Of a DNA stretch of 64,000 nucleotides, positions 14,289 through 20,181 are shown in pieces; within the stretch, counting starts at the first letter, position 1, and every line of letters starts with the position of its first letter. The notes below the pieces were generated by a model. It was not told the origin of the DNA, searched no databases, and saw only the letters and a list, made by a program, of their open reading frames with translations. The translations under genes were made by a program, and so were the position numbers. The stretch lies in NCBI RefSeq assembly GCF_025999835.1, contig NZ_AP025628.1, positions 3,472,001-3,536,000 on the forward strand. The letters run 5' to 3'. The stretch comes from Caldinitratiruptor microaerophilus. GTDB lineage: Bacteria > Bacillota > Sulfobacillia > Symbiobacteriales > ZC4RG38.

Positions 14289-14710
14289 AGGCCGAGATCA
14301 AGGGCGCCAGGGAACTGATTCGCGCCTTCGACCGGCTCTCGGACGAGCTCAAGGGCCAGGTGCTGGCCGAGGCGGCCAAGGCGGGCGCCGAGGTGATCCG
14401 GGCCGAGGCCAGCAGACGGGCGCCGCGCAAGACCGGCGATCTGGCGCGGAGCATCGTGGCCGAGGTGCTTGAGCAAGCCCCGGGCAAGGTCACGGTCGGG
14501 GTGGGGCCGGACAAGGACCGTTTCTACGGCCGCTTCGTGGAGTTCGGCCACGCCCTCGTCCGGGGCGCCCGCAAGGCCGAGAAGAAGGTCGTCGGTCACG
14601 TCCCCCCGCATCCGTTTCTCCGCCCGGCCCTGGACGAGGGCGCGGAGCGGGCCAAGCAGGCCATCGCTGACGAGTTGAAGGCGGCCATCGAACGGGCCGC
14701 AAAGGGGTGA
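14285..14710 (+). CDS. HK97 gp10-family head-tail protein
   Basis: 141 residues from GTG 14285, overlapping the previous stop. The family pattern is clear: LIRAFDRLSDELKGQVLAEA, then RRAPRKTGDLARSIVAE near 45-60, FYGRFVEFG near 80 and HPFLRPALDEGAERA near 110. Proteins of this family act as tail-completion or tail-terminator factors between head and tail in siphophages. It is isolated from the connector and tail-tube genes that usually surround it. Confidence 0.85.
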   Translation: MKAEIKGARELIRAFDRLSDELKGQVLAEAAKAGAEVIRAEASRRAPRKTGDLARSIVAEVLEQAPGKVTVGVGPDKDRFYGRFVEFGHALVRGARKAEKKVVGHVPPHPFLRPALDEGAERAKQAIADELKAAIERAAKG

Positions 14711-14714
14711 GATC

Positions 14715-16712
14715 GTGGCGAACATCGGTAGCCTCACCGTGGCCGTGGTGGCGGAGACGAACGCCTTCACGGCGGCGATGAAGCAGATGCAGGACCAGGT
14801 GGCCGGGGTCGCGACGGCGGCTCAGAAACACTTCGACACGATCCGGGCGGCCATCGACCGGGCGACGCCGGCCTCGAACGTGCTCATGGGGGCCGTGGGC
14901 GCCGCGGCGGCGGCGATTGGAGGGCTCGGCGCCGCCGGCGTGAAGATGGCGGCCGAGATGGAGCAAAGCCGCATGGCGTTCACGACGCTCCTCGGCGACG
15001 CCAAGCGGGCGCAGGACTTCATCCAGGGCCTCTCCGACTTCGCGGCCAAGACCCCGTTCGAGCTGCCGGGCCTCATGGACGCCAGCCGGAAGCTCCTGGC
15101 CTTCGGCTTCGACGCGCAGAAGGTCATCCCCATGATGACGGCGATCGGGGACGCCGTGGCGGCTCTCGGCGGCGGTGCCGCAGAGATCGACCGCGTCACC
15201 TTTGCCCTCGGCCAGATGCAGGCCAAGGGGAAGGTCAGCGCGGAGGAGATGATGCAGCTCGCCGAACTGGGCATCCCGGCCTGGGAGATGCTGGCCTCGC
15301 AGATCGGCGTGTCGATCCCGGAGGCGATGAAGATGGCCGAGAAGGGGGCCATCGACGCCGGGACTGGCATCCAGGCCATCCTCGACGGGATGACGCAGCA
15401 CTTCGGCGGCGCCATGCAGCAGCAGGCGCAAACGATCCTCGGCCAGTGGTCCACCGCGAAGGACAACATGAGTTCGATCCTCCGCACCGTGGGCGAGGAG
15501 ATCATCAAGGCTTTCGACCTGGGCGGGGTGCTGACGAAGCTGAACGAGCAGCTCACAGCCCTGGCGGACGCCATTCAGGCGAAGGGGGTCCGGCAGGCGC
15601 TGCTCGACCTGATCCCCCCCGAAATGGAGACGACCATCGTCCTCGTGTCCGGGGCTATCGCCGGAGCCCTGGTGCCCGCCCTGTACTCGCTGGCGGCCGG
15701 GTTCATCGCCGCGACGGTGCCCCTCCTGCCGTTCATGGTAGCCGGGACCGCCCTGGCCGGGCTGGCCTACCTGGTGATCAAGAACTGGGGACCCATCACC
15801 GAGTTCTTCTCGAACCTGTGGTCGGGTGTGATGGAGGCCACGACGGGCGTCGTGGGCCGTGTCCGGGACTGGCTCGCCGATACCTGGGAGAGCATCCGCA
15901 GCACCGTGGCCAACGTGTGGAACGGGATCAAGGACTTCTTCGCCAGGTGGTGGGACGAGCTGCTGGTCATCTTCCTCGGCCCCGTCGGGCTGCTCATCGC
16001 CACGATCGCGAAGAACTGGGACCTCGTCCGCGCGGAGACGGAGAAGATCTGGATCGGGATCACGCACTTCCTGGACACGACCTGGACGCGGATCAAGGGC
16101 TACGCGCTGGCGGCGTGGAACGCCATCCACGACACGATTGCTGAGCCGGTGCGCCGGGTGAAGGAGAGCATCTCGAACGCCTTCAACGCCGCCCTGGACT
16201 GGCTCAAGGGCCAGGTGAAGCCCTGGCTGGACGCCGGGAAGAACCTCATCAAGGCCCTGATCGACGGGATCGCCAGCATCCGGATTCCGCTGCCCCGGTT
16301 CGAGATCGAGTGGGCGACCGGGCCGATGGGAATTCAGATCCCCAAGCTGAACTTCGGCATCTCGTGGCGGTCCCTGCGGGACTTCATCCCGTTCCTGGCG
16401 GAGGGCGGTATCGTGACGGCCCCGACGCTGGCGATGATCGGCGAGCGAGGCCCAGAGGCCGTGCTCCCGCTCACGGGGGCGGCCGGCGGCGGGCTGATCG
16501 CCGCCATCGAAGAGGCCGTGGCGCGGGGTACGTTCGAGGGCAACCGGCTGGCCGGGCAGATGAACCGCATCGAGGAACGGGGCTGGAACCAGCAACAGGA
16601 GATTGTCCTGCGCATCGACGGCACGGCGTTCGCCCGGCTGATCCTGCCGCACATCATCGCCGAGGGCCAGCGTCGGGGTCTACAACTGGTGGTGCGGCCG
16701 GCGGGAGTGTGA
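14715..16712 (+). CDS. Phage tape measure protein
   Basis: 665 residues from GTG 14715. A tape_meas domain (MEQSRMAFTTLLGDA, DFAAKTPFELPGLMDASRKL, GQMQAKGKVSAEEMMQLAE) fills about residues 75-270. Hydrophobic segments at about 305-355 and Trp-rich amphipathic helices (WNGIKDFFARWWDELL) follow. The C-terminus has GGIVTAPTLAMIGERGPEAV, common in tape measure ends. It sets tail length; with roughly 0.15 nm per residue a tail near 100 nm is predicted. The tail tube and chaperone genes that normally precede it are absent. Confidence 0.93.
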   Translation: MANIGSLTVAVVAETNAFTAAMKQMQDQVAGVATAAQKHFDTIRAAIDRATPASNVLMGAVGAAAAAIGGLGAAGVKMAAEMEQSRMAFTTLLGDAKRAQDFIQGLSDFAAKTPFELPGLMDASRKLLAFGFDAQKVIPMMTAIGDAVAALGGGAAEIDRVTFALGQMQAKGKVSAEEMMQLAELGIPAWEMLASQIGVSIPEAMKMAEKGAIDAGTGIQAILDGMTQHFGGAMQQQAQTILGQWSTAKDNMSSILRTVGEEIIKAFDLGGVLTKLNEQLTALADAIQAKGVRQALLDLIPPEMETTIVLVSGAIAGALVPALYSLAAGFIAATVPLLPFMVAGTALAGLAYLVIKNWGPITEFFSNLWSGVMEATTGVVGRVRDWLADTWESIRSTVANVWNGIKDFFARWWDELLVIFLGPVGLLIATIAKNWDLVRAETEKIWIGITHFLDTTWTRIKGYALAAWNAIHDTIAEPVRRVKESISNAFNAALDWLKGQVKPWLDAGKNLIKALIDGIASIRIPLPRFEIEWATGPMGIQIPKLNFGISWRSLRDFIPFLAEGGIVTAPTLAMIGERGPEAVLPLTGAAGGGLIAAIEEAVARGTFEGNRLAGQMNRIEERGWNQQQEIVLRIDGTAFARLILPHIIAEGQRRGLQLVVRPAGV

Positions 16713-16716
16713 CGGG

Positions 16717-16743
16717 AAGGGGGTGCATACTGAGCACCCCCTT
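16717..16743 (+). terminator. Rho-independent terminator after the tape measure gene
   Basis: AAGGGGGTGC (16717-16726) and GCACCCCCTT (16734-16743) form a 10-bp stem with a 7-base loop, followed by T and GGGTG. It starts 5 bases past the stop codon. Confidence 0.75.
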
Positions 16744-16769
16744 TGGGTGTCGGCCGTGGCGACGCCCTT

Positions 16770-17051
16770 GTTGCCAACGGCAACACCCTCAGCACTGCTG
16801 AGGGAAAGGGCCTGCGTTCAGCGCAGACCCCTGACTTGGACTCAGGGGTAGCCCGGAGTACCGGCGCACGCGCTTCCGCAAAGACCCGCCGCGGAGGCCG
16901 CTTCGGAAGCGGGCTCTACAGGGAGCCCACGGCGGGCGGGGCATCGTGTGCGGACGGCTGGGGCCGTAAACGCGCATGGACGTTTCGGGCACCGTGATAA
17001 ATCGATTGACCGCGCCCGGCGAGGTGGTTTCCACGGAATCCGGGGAAACCA
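16770..17051 (+). ncRNA. Hairpin-dense non-coding stretch
   Basis: No convincing gene lies between 16713 and 17073. Successive hairpins are GTTGCC/GGCAAC (16770-16784), CCCTCAGCA/TGCTGAGGG (16786-16804), CTGCG/CGCAG (16812-16826), ACCCCTGA/TCAGGGGT (16827-16849), CGCTTCCG/CGGAAGCG (16871-16911), GGGCTC/GAGCCC (16911-16928) and TGGTTTCC/GGAAACCA (17025-17051). The first four lie almost end to end. A structured RNA or a DNA packaging or recombination region is possible; orientation and function are unknown. Confidence 0.5.
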
Positions 17052-17073
17052 TCTGCTCCCATCTCTGCCATTC

Positions 17074-17277
17074 CTACCGGCCCGTCTGAGGCCCGGATTC
17101 GTCCTTCGGCAGGCGGCCGGCTTCACGCAGGACCTGCTCCAGGGCCTCCAGGACGACGGCTGCCAACGTAGTCTCCCGTTCTGCGGCCAGGATGCGAAGC
17201 TGGCGGTGCCACTCCCGGGGCAACCGCACGATGAGCTTGGACCACTTCTCGTCGTCCACCTTGTACACCTCCGCCAC
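17074..17277 (-). CDS. Ribbon-helix-helix DNA-binding protein
   Basis: 67 residues, ATG at 17277. SKLIVRLPREWHRQLRILAAERETTLAAVVLEALEQVL has the beta strand plus two helices of CopG/Arc-type RHH repressors. It is divergent from the three-paralogue operon at 17344 and shares a 66-base promoter region with palindromes, so it is probably a repressor of both itself and that operon. It could also serve as an antitoxin-like protein, but no toxin neighbour is recognised. Confidence 0.8.
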   Translation of the reverse strand: MAEVYKVDDEKWSKLIVRLPREWHRQLRILAAERETTLAAVVLEALEQVLREAGRLPKDESGPQTGR

Positions 17278-17294
17278 AAGTATAGCGATTCCTC

Positions 17295-17323
17295 TTGACT
17301 TGTCGACATGGCGATGCCATACT
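17295..17323 (+). promoter_or_regulatory. Divergent overlapping promoters with palindromic operators
   Basis: Plus strand: TTGACT (17295-17300), 17 bases, CATACT (17318-17323), reading into the gene at 17344. Minus strand: TATACT (complement of 17278-17283) with TCGACA about 16 bases upstream, reading into the RHH gene. The spacer holds the palindromes TGTCGACA (17301-17308) and ATGGC-GAT-GCCAT (17308-17320), suitable sites for an RHH dimer. Repressor binding is inferred. Confidence 0.6.
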
Positions 17324-17343
17324 CATGGCAGGAGGTGTTCCCC

Positions 17344-17631
17344 ATGATCCTCACCGGCGCGCCCAGCTTCAAAGAGCGCATCGAGGAGGTGGAGCGGCAG
17401 GCCATGGCCCTCTCGACGGGGCCGGTGGAGGTGGCCCACGCGGCGTACATGCTGGGCTACCGTGACGGCCTCATGGGAGCGGCGCTGCACCTGGAGAACG
17501 TCGCCATGCGGCTCCTGGCCGAGAACCGGCACATGCGGGAGGCATCGGACGGGCTGCGCACCCTGTGGCCGCTGCCGGAGGACGTGCTGAGTGCGAAGGA
17601 ACTGACCTACGGGGAGGGCGACGGCAAGTGA
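17344..17631 (+). CDS. Tandem paralogue A (unknown family)
   Basis: 95 residues from ATG 17344, with AGGAGGTG 7 bases upstream; ATG 17308 upstream is inside the promoter. The core AAYMLGYRDGLMGAALHLEN followed by AMRLLAENRH is shared with the next two proteins as [YF]xx-G-[YW]-xxG-xR-xA, then xxLA-xxPxV. It is helical, without membrane segments or cysteines. The stop overlaps the GTG of paralogue B. No family recognised; co-regulated by the divergent RHH gene. Confidence 0.65.
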   Translation: MILTGAPSFKERIEEVERQAMALSTGPVEVAHAAYMLGYRDGLMGAALHLENVAMRLLAENRHMREASDGLRTLWPLPEDVLSAKELTYGEGDGK

Positions 17632-17972
17632 GCGAGCGCTACATCGACTGGCACCAGGAGCTTCTGGACCGGGTGTTCGAGGCGGAACTGGCCCGCCGGG
17701 ACATCGAGATGGCCGGCATCATGCCGGGCGACGACGCGGACGTGTTCTTCTTCTTCGGCTACGTGGCGGGCTTCCGGGCGGCGCTCAACGAACTGGATCG
17801 CATCGCCGCGGTGATGGCGGAAAACCCCATCGTCCGCTTCTTCAACCGGCACGCCATCCACGAGGGCGGGGACCCGCGGGAGATCCTGATGTCCATCGTC
17901 CGCGACGGAGCGCCGAAGTTCCGGGCCAGGGCGCTTGCCCGGGCCGGTCAGGTCGAGGAGGTGCGGGCGTGA
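17628..17972 (+). CDS. Tandem paralogue B (unknown family)
   Basis: 114 residues from GTG 17628, overlapping paralogue A by 4 bases. The shared core is FFFFGYVAGFRAALNELDRI followed by AAVMAENPIVRFF at residues 40-72. The C-terminal third (GGDPREILMSIVRDGAPKFRARALARAG) is unique to this copy. It again overlaps the following gene by 4 bases. Function unknown. Confidence 0.65.
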   Translation: MSERYIDWHQELLDRVFEAELARRDIEMAGIMPGDDADVFFFFGYVAGFRAALNELDRIAAVMAENPIVRFFNRHAIHEGGDPREILMSIVRDGAPKFRARALARAGQVEEVRA

Positions 17973-18328
17973 GCATCCGGAGGAAGGATCTCAACCTGGC
18001 GCCGGGCGTCTACCTGCATGCGGACCTGGAGCTTCGGGTGAGTGACGTACTCGAGGCCGCCCGCAAGCTGGAGTTCGACTACGGCCCGACCAAGGCAGAA
18101 ACGGTGTACCTCGCCGGGTGGCTTGACGGGGTGCGCTGGGTCGCCGAGGAGATGGCGAAGGCTACCCTGCGCCTGGCCCAGCACCCGCTCGTCCAGAAGA
18201 TCGACGAACTCCTGCCGGAACCGTCGTTCGCCGGCATAGAGGACATCCTGGCGACCGTCGTGGTGAGTCCACCGGCCGGGGGTGACGATGACGAGCCGGA
18301 GGACGCCGGCGCCACGGCGGCGAAGTGA
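17969..18328 (+). CDS. Tandem paralogue C (unknown family)
   Basis: 119 residues from GTG 17969, overlapping paralogue B. The shared core is TVYLAGWLDGVRWVAEEMAK followed by ATLRLAQHPLVQKI at residues 46-79. The C-terminus is acidic (GGDDDEPEDAG). Three diverged copies of one fold in one operon suggest subunits of a hetero-oligomer or repeated duplication under selection. No family recognised. Confidence 0.65.
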   Translation: MSIRRKDLNLAPGVYLHADLELRVSDVLEAARKLEFDYGPTKAETVYLAGWLDGVRWVAEEMAKATLRLAQHPLVQKIDELLPEPSFAGIEDILATVVVSPPAGGDDDEPEDAGATAAK

Positions 18329-18396
18329 CCACAGGGCGCCAGGATTGCTGAGCCCCTGGGCCGGCGGCCCGGGGGCTTCGCATCGGGGGTGGCGGC

Positions 18397-18541
18397 ATGA
18401 GCCTGCGGAGCTTCCTCTACGCCCTGGCCCGGCTGCTGGGGCGACGTGAACGACGTTCGGCGGGGGATCGTGGGGAAGCGCATCGTCCGCCGGGTGGTGG
18501 GAAGGGCGACGGCAAGGGCGCTGTGGCGGTGGTTGAGGTAG
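18397..18541 (+). pseudogene. Small phage-type protein broken by a 1-base frameshift
   Basis: The ATG at 18397 opens MSLRSFLYALARLLG. Skipping one G in the GGGG run at 18440-18443 continues as GDVNDVRRGIVGKRIVRR and ends ...ARALWRWLR at TAG 18539-18541, about 47 residues. Short proteins of the form FLYxLARLLxDVNAV...GKRIxRRxxGRxTGR are, as far as I recall, common in Firmicute prophages. Either a true frameshift, a sequencing slip in the G-run or programmed slippage could explain it. The next GTG directly touches the restored stop, supporting this reading. Confidence 0.5.
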
Positions 18542-18730
18542 GTGCTGCCTTTGTCCTTGTCGGAGTTGTGGGCGGGTGAGTGGCTTACCGTTGCGTTTCG
18601 GACAGTATTATGGGCTATTCTCTTCTGGTTCCATGGGCAAGCTGTCACCAGTACAGATCGTGAAACCAGGTGGTTCTTTCACCTGCTGTTTGGTTTCCTT
18701 GTTGCCGGCATATGGACGGTTTCGCGGTGA
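18542..18730 (+). CDS. Small two-helix membrane protein
   Basis: 62 residues from GTG 18542, directly after the TAG of the frameshifted gene, so translation may be coupled. Two hydrophobic stretches, WLTVAFRTVLWAILFWF (14-30) and FFHLLFGFLVAGIWTV (45-60), flank a short charged loop. Holin-like size and topology, but no family recognised and no endolysin beside it. Confidence 0.5.
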   Translation: MLPLSLSELWAGEWLTVAFRTVLWAILFWFHGQAVTSTDRETRWFFHLLFGFLVAGIWTVSR

Positions 18731-18808
18731 GGCGTCCCAGGTGGTGGAAGAGCAATAGGGCGTTCACTGTGGCGGTGGCGTAGGTGAGTATCGAGGGGGG
18801 GGACGGGT

Positions 18809-19009
18809 TTGAGGCGGATCCTGACCGAAGAGGAGATTCACCGTCTCCACGGTCTCCTGGAGGAGCTAGACCAAGCCCGCGCGCGGTACGACGAGGCGGT
18901 AAGAAGGGGCGAAAGCCGGGACGTGCTGTGGGAACTCGTCCAAGATCTGATGGCGAAGGAGCGCCGCTTCTCGGAAGAATTACGGCCCTTTCTTCATCCG
19001 ATCCGTTAG
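18809..19009 (+). CDS. Small helical hypothetical protein
   Basis: 66 residues from TTG 18809, with a run of eight G 6 bases upstream acting as ribosome-binding site. Entirely charged amphipathic helices (LTEEEIHRLHGLLEELDQARARYDEAV). No cysteines or membrane parts. Unknown role; transcribed with the element's rightmost genes. Confidence 0.55.
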   Translation: MRRILTEEEIHRLHGLLEELDQARARYDEAVRRGESRDVLWELVQDLMAKERRFSEELRPFLHPIR

Positions 19010-19021
19010 GGGAGGCTCAAC

Positions 19022-19258
19022 ATGAGTCGCGCAAGGACGCTATTCAGGGGTCGAAACCGGGAGTGGTTGGCCGACTTTATCGAAAGAGGAGACGATGCAA
19101 GCGGAATAGTTTTGATTGTGGAACTGGTGACGCATCCGGGCGTTTATAACGGCACGATTCACGCCGGCAAGGACTGCCGGAACATCGAAGAAGCTTGGGC
19201 CTTTGCGGAGGCTTGGTTCGCGGAGCACCAGCGAGAGATCACCGAGGGGGAGTCCTGA
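19022..19258 (+). CDS. Small hypothetical protein at the right end of the element
   Basis: 78 residues from ATG 19022, with AGGGGAGG 8 bases upstream. A mixed alpha/beta pattern (SGIVLIVELVTHPGVYNGTI, then EEAWAFAEAWFAEHQREI) without known motifs. Lower GC than most of the window. It is the last gene before the right integrase arm-site pair and attR. Confidence 0.6.
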   Translation: MSRARTLFRGRNREWLADFIERGDDASGIVLIVELVTHPGVYNGTIHAGKDCRNIEEAWAFAEAWFAEHQREITEGES

Positions 19259-19262
19259 AGCG

Positions 19263-19283
19263 GTCAGTAACCGTGTCAGTAAC
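19263..19283 (+). repeat. Right pair of GTCAGTAAC repeats (likely integrase arm sites)
   Basis: GTCAGTAAC at 19263-19271 and 19275-19283, 12 bases apart and 105 bases inside attR. It mirrors the left pair at 4605-4624 in the same orientation, supporting arm-site function for the element's integrase. Confidence 0.65.
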
Positions 19284-19388
19284 GGGCATGGTTTGACTCG
19301 GTGGAGCACCGTATGGGACAGAATGCCAATCCCTACGGCGAAGCGGGTTGCAGGGCGGCGCGGTATGTGGTAGTATGGTCGCGCGGAA

Positions 19389-19436
19389 ACTCACATTCAA
19401 GAGGTCCCAGGTTCGATCCCTGGCACGCCCACCAGT
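19389..19436 (+). repeat. attR: 48-bp copy of the tRNA-Val 3' half
   Basis: Exact copy of 4511-4558, covering tRNA-Val from the anticodon loop to ACCAGT, without the 5' half. It is therefore not a functional tRNA but the right junction of the element. Confidence 0.93.
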
Positions 19437-19473
19437 TCCGAAGCGGGTTTTGGCAACCCGTCGCAAAAGGCTT

Positions 19474-19497
19474 GGCCCCGGGGGTACACCCGGGGCC
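19474..19497 (-). terminator. Hairpin belonging to the integrase relic
   Basis: GGCCCCGGG (19474-19482) and CCCGGGGCC (19489-19497) repeat the stem found after the intact integrase (4660-4683), at the same distance from the relic's stop. It shows that the whole integrase 3' end was duplicated, not only the coding part. Confidence 0.6.
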
Positions 19498-19510
19498 GGT
19501 TTCGTCGGTT

Positions 19511-19600
19511 TCAAGCCTGGTTGGTCTGCTCCAGAGACGCCGTGGAGAGCGCGCCCAGCCTCTCCACGGCGTCTCTCTTTGGCCGGCGGAAGCAACGGGC
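19511..19600 (-). pseudogene. Relic of a second, related integrase (C-terminal ~25 residues)
   Basis: Read on the minus strand from about 19595, the DNA encodes FRRPKRDAVERLGALSTA...NQA and a stop at 19511-19513. This matches the C-terminus of the intact integrase (FRRQKKDAVERLGALFTA...NRA). The rest of the gene is lost. It lies just outside attR, exactly where the integrase of an earlier occupant of the same tRNA would be. Confidence 0.8.
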
Positions 19601-19657
19601 TATACGGCCACGCGGCCCTTTCTGACGGCAGGACGTCGACGCTGAGTCCGCTTCCGG

Positions 19658-19721
19658 CTACGCGACCGCCCACGCCTGCGACAGGACCTCGGCCTGTTCC
19701 AGCACGGTCTGGGTGACCTTC
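19658..19721 (-). pseudogene. hsdR: 3' tip of a broken hsdR (type I restriction subunit) gene
   Basis: Minus-strand reading gives KVTQTVLEQAEVLSQAWAVA and a TAG at 19658-19660, the usual last residues of HsdR (DUF3387 region). The preceding HsdR part (...[12 protein letters not shown]) lies 3.4 kb away on the same strand at 23133-23355. Joining them at the shared KVTQ codons restores a continuous HsdR end. Confidence 0.6.
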
Positions 19722-19844
19722 AGGGCATGAGTGCTCCTCATGATGAATTGCTGCCACGCCAACCACATGAGATACTGATCTAGGTCGCTCTGTTTCGTTT
19801 TGACGTCTCATCTGTCGGATGGAGAGGCCAGGGGGGACACGACG

Positions 19845-20177
19845 GTGGAACAGGGCTCACCGCTGGCGGCCCTACAAGTCCTGTGGGAAGAGGCGGTACG
19901 GCGGCTGGGGGTGCACACCGTCCTCTTGATGGCGGAACGCATCCAGTGGGACCTGCAGGCCGTGTACCGAGAGGCGGACGACATCCGCTTTGGCCCCGAC
20001 GGGTGGGAGCTGTCGGCGCTACTGGCCCGGGAGCGGGGTGCTGAGGTGGCCGCCCGCATCGAGGAGTCCTTCCTCACGCTATACACAAACCTGATGGGCG
20101 AGGCTGCAGCCCACCACCTGCGCCAGCGGGTCCAGGAACGGCTGGCGGGCGGCAGCCCGGGCACGAGGGGGGCCTAG
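19845..20177 (+). CDS. Hypothetical protein upstream of the KaiC-like ATPase
   Basis: 110 residues from GTG 19845, with AGGGGGG 8 bases upstream. Helical, with VRRLGVHTVLLMAERIQWDL and ARIEESFLTLYTNLMGEAAA; no membrane segment or metal motif. It ends 4 bases before the KaiC-like gene, so it is probably co-transcribed and may be a partner. No family recognised. Confidence 0.6.
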   Translation: MEQGSPLAALQVLWEEAVRRLGVHTVLLMAERIQWDLQAVYREADDIRFGPDGWELSALLARERGAEVAARIEESFLTLYTNLMGEAAAHHLRQRVQERLAGGSPGTRGA

Positions 20178-20181
20178 GACC

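Larger units (their letters stand above)
4511..19436. mobile_element. 14.9-kb integrative element in tRNA-Val: phage-satellite-like or remnant prophage
   Basis: Bounded by the 48-bp attL and attR repeats. Gene order: integrase, CGNR-like protein (both minus strand), excisionase, primase-helicase, small zinc proteins, two small-terminase-like proteins, major capsid protein, gp10-like protein, tape measure, hairpin-rich DNA, RHH protein, three paralogues and small proteins. No large terminase, portal, protease, connector, tail tube, baseplate or lysis gene was recognised. Its size, integrase/excisionase/primase module and origin-like repeats resemble phage-inducible islands. Loss of genes from an HK97-like prophage is the alternative. 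Confidence 0.85.

Noticed and set aside
14490-16652. Minus-strand open frame of 720 codons
   Set aside because: Antisense of the tape measure gene, which has clear family blocks.
18576-18758. Alternative 60-residue frame overlapping the two-helix membrane protein
   Set aside because: No ribosome-binding site and less convincing composition than the frame at 18542-18730.
19389-19436. Second tRNA-Val gene
   Set aside because: Only the 3' half from the anticodon loop is present and upstream bases cannot form the D arm or acceptor 5' strand; it is attR.
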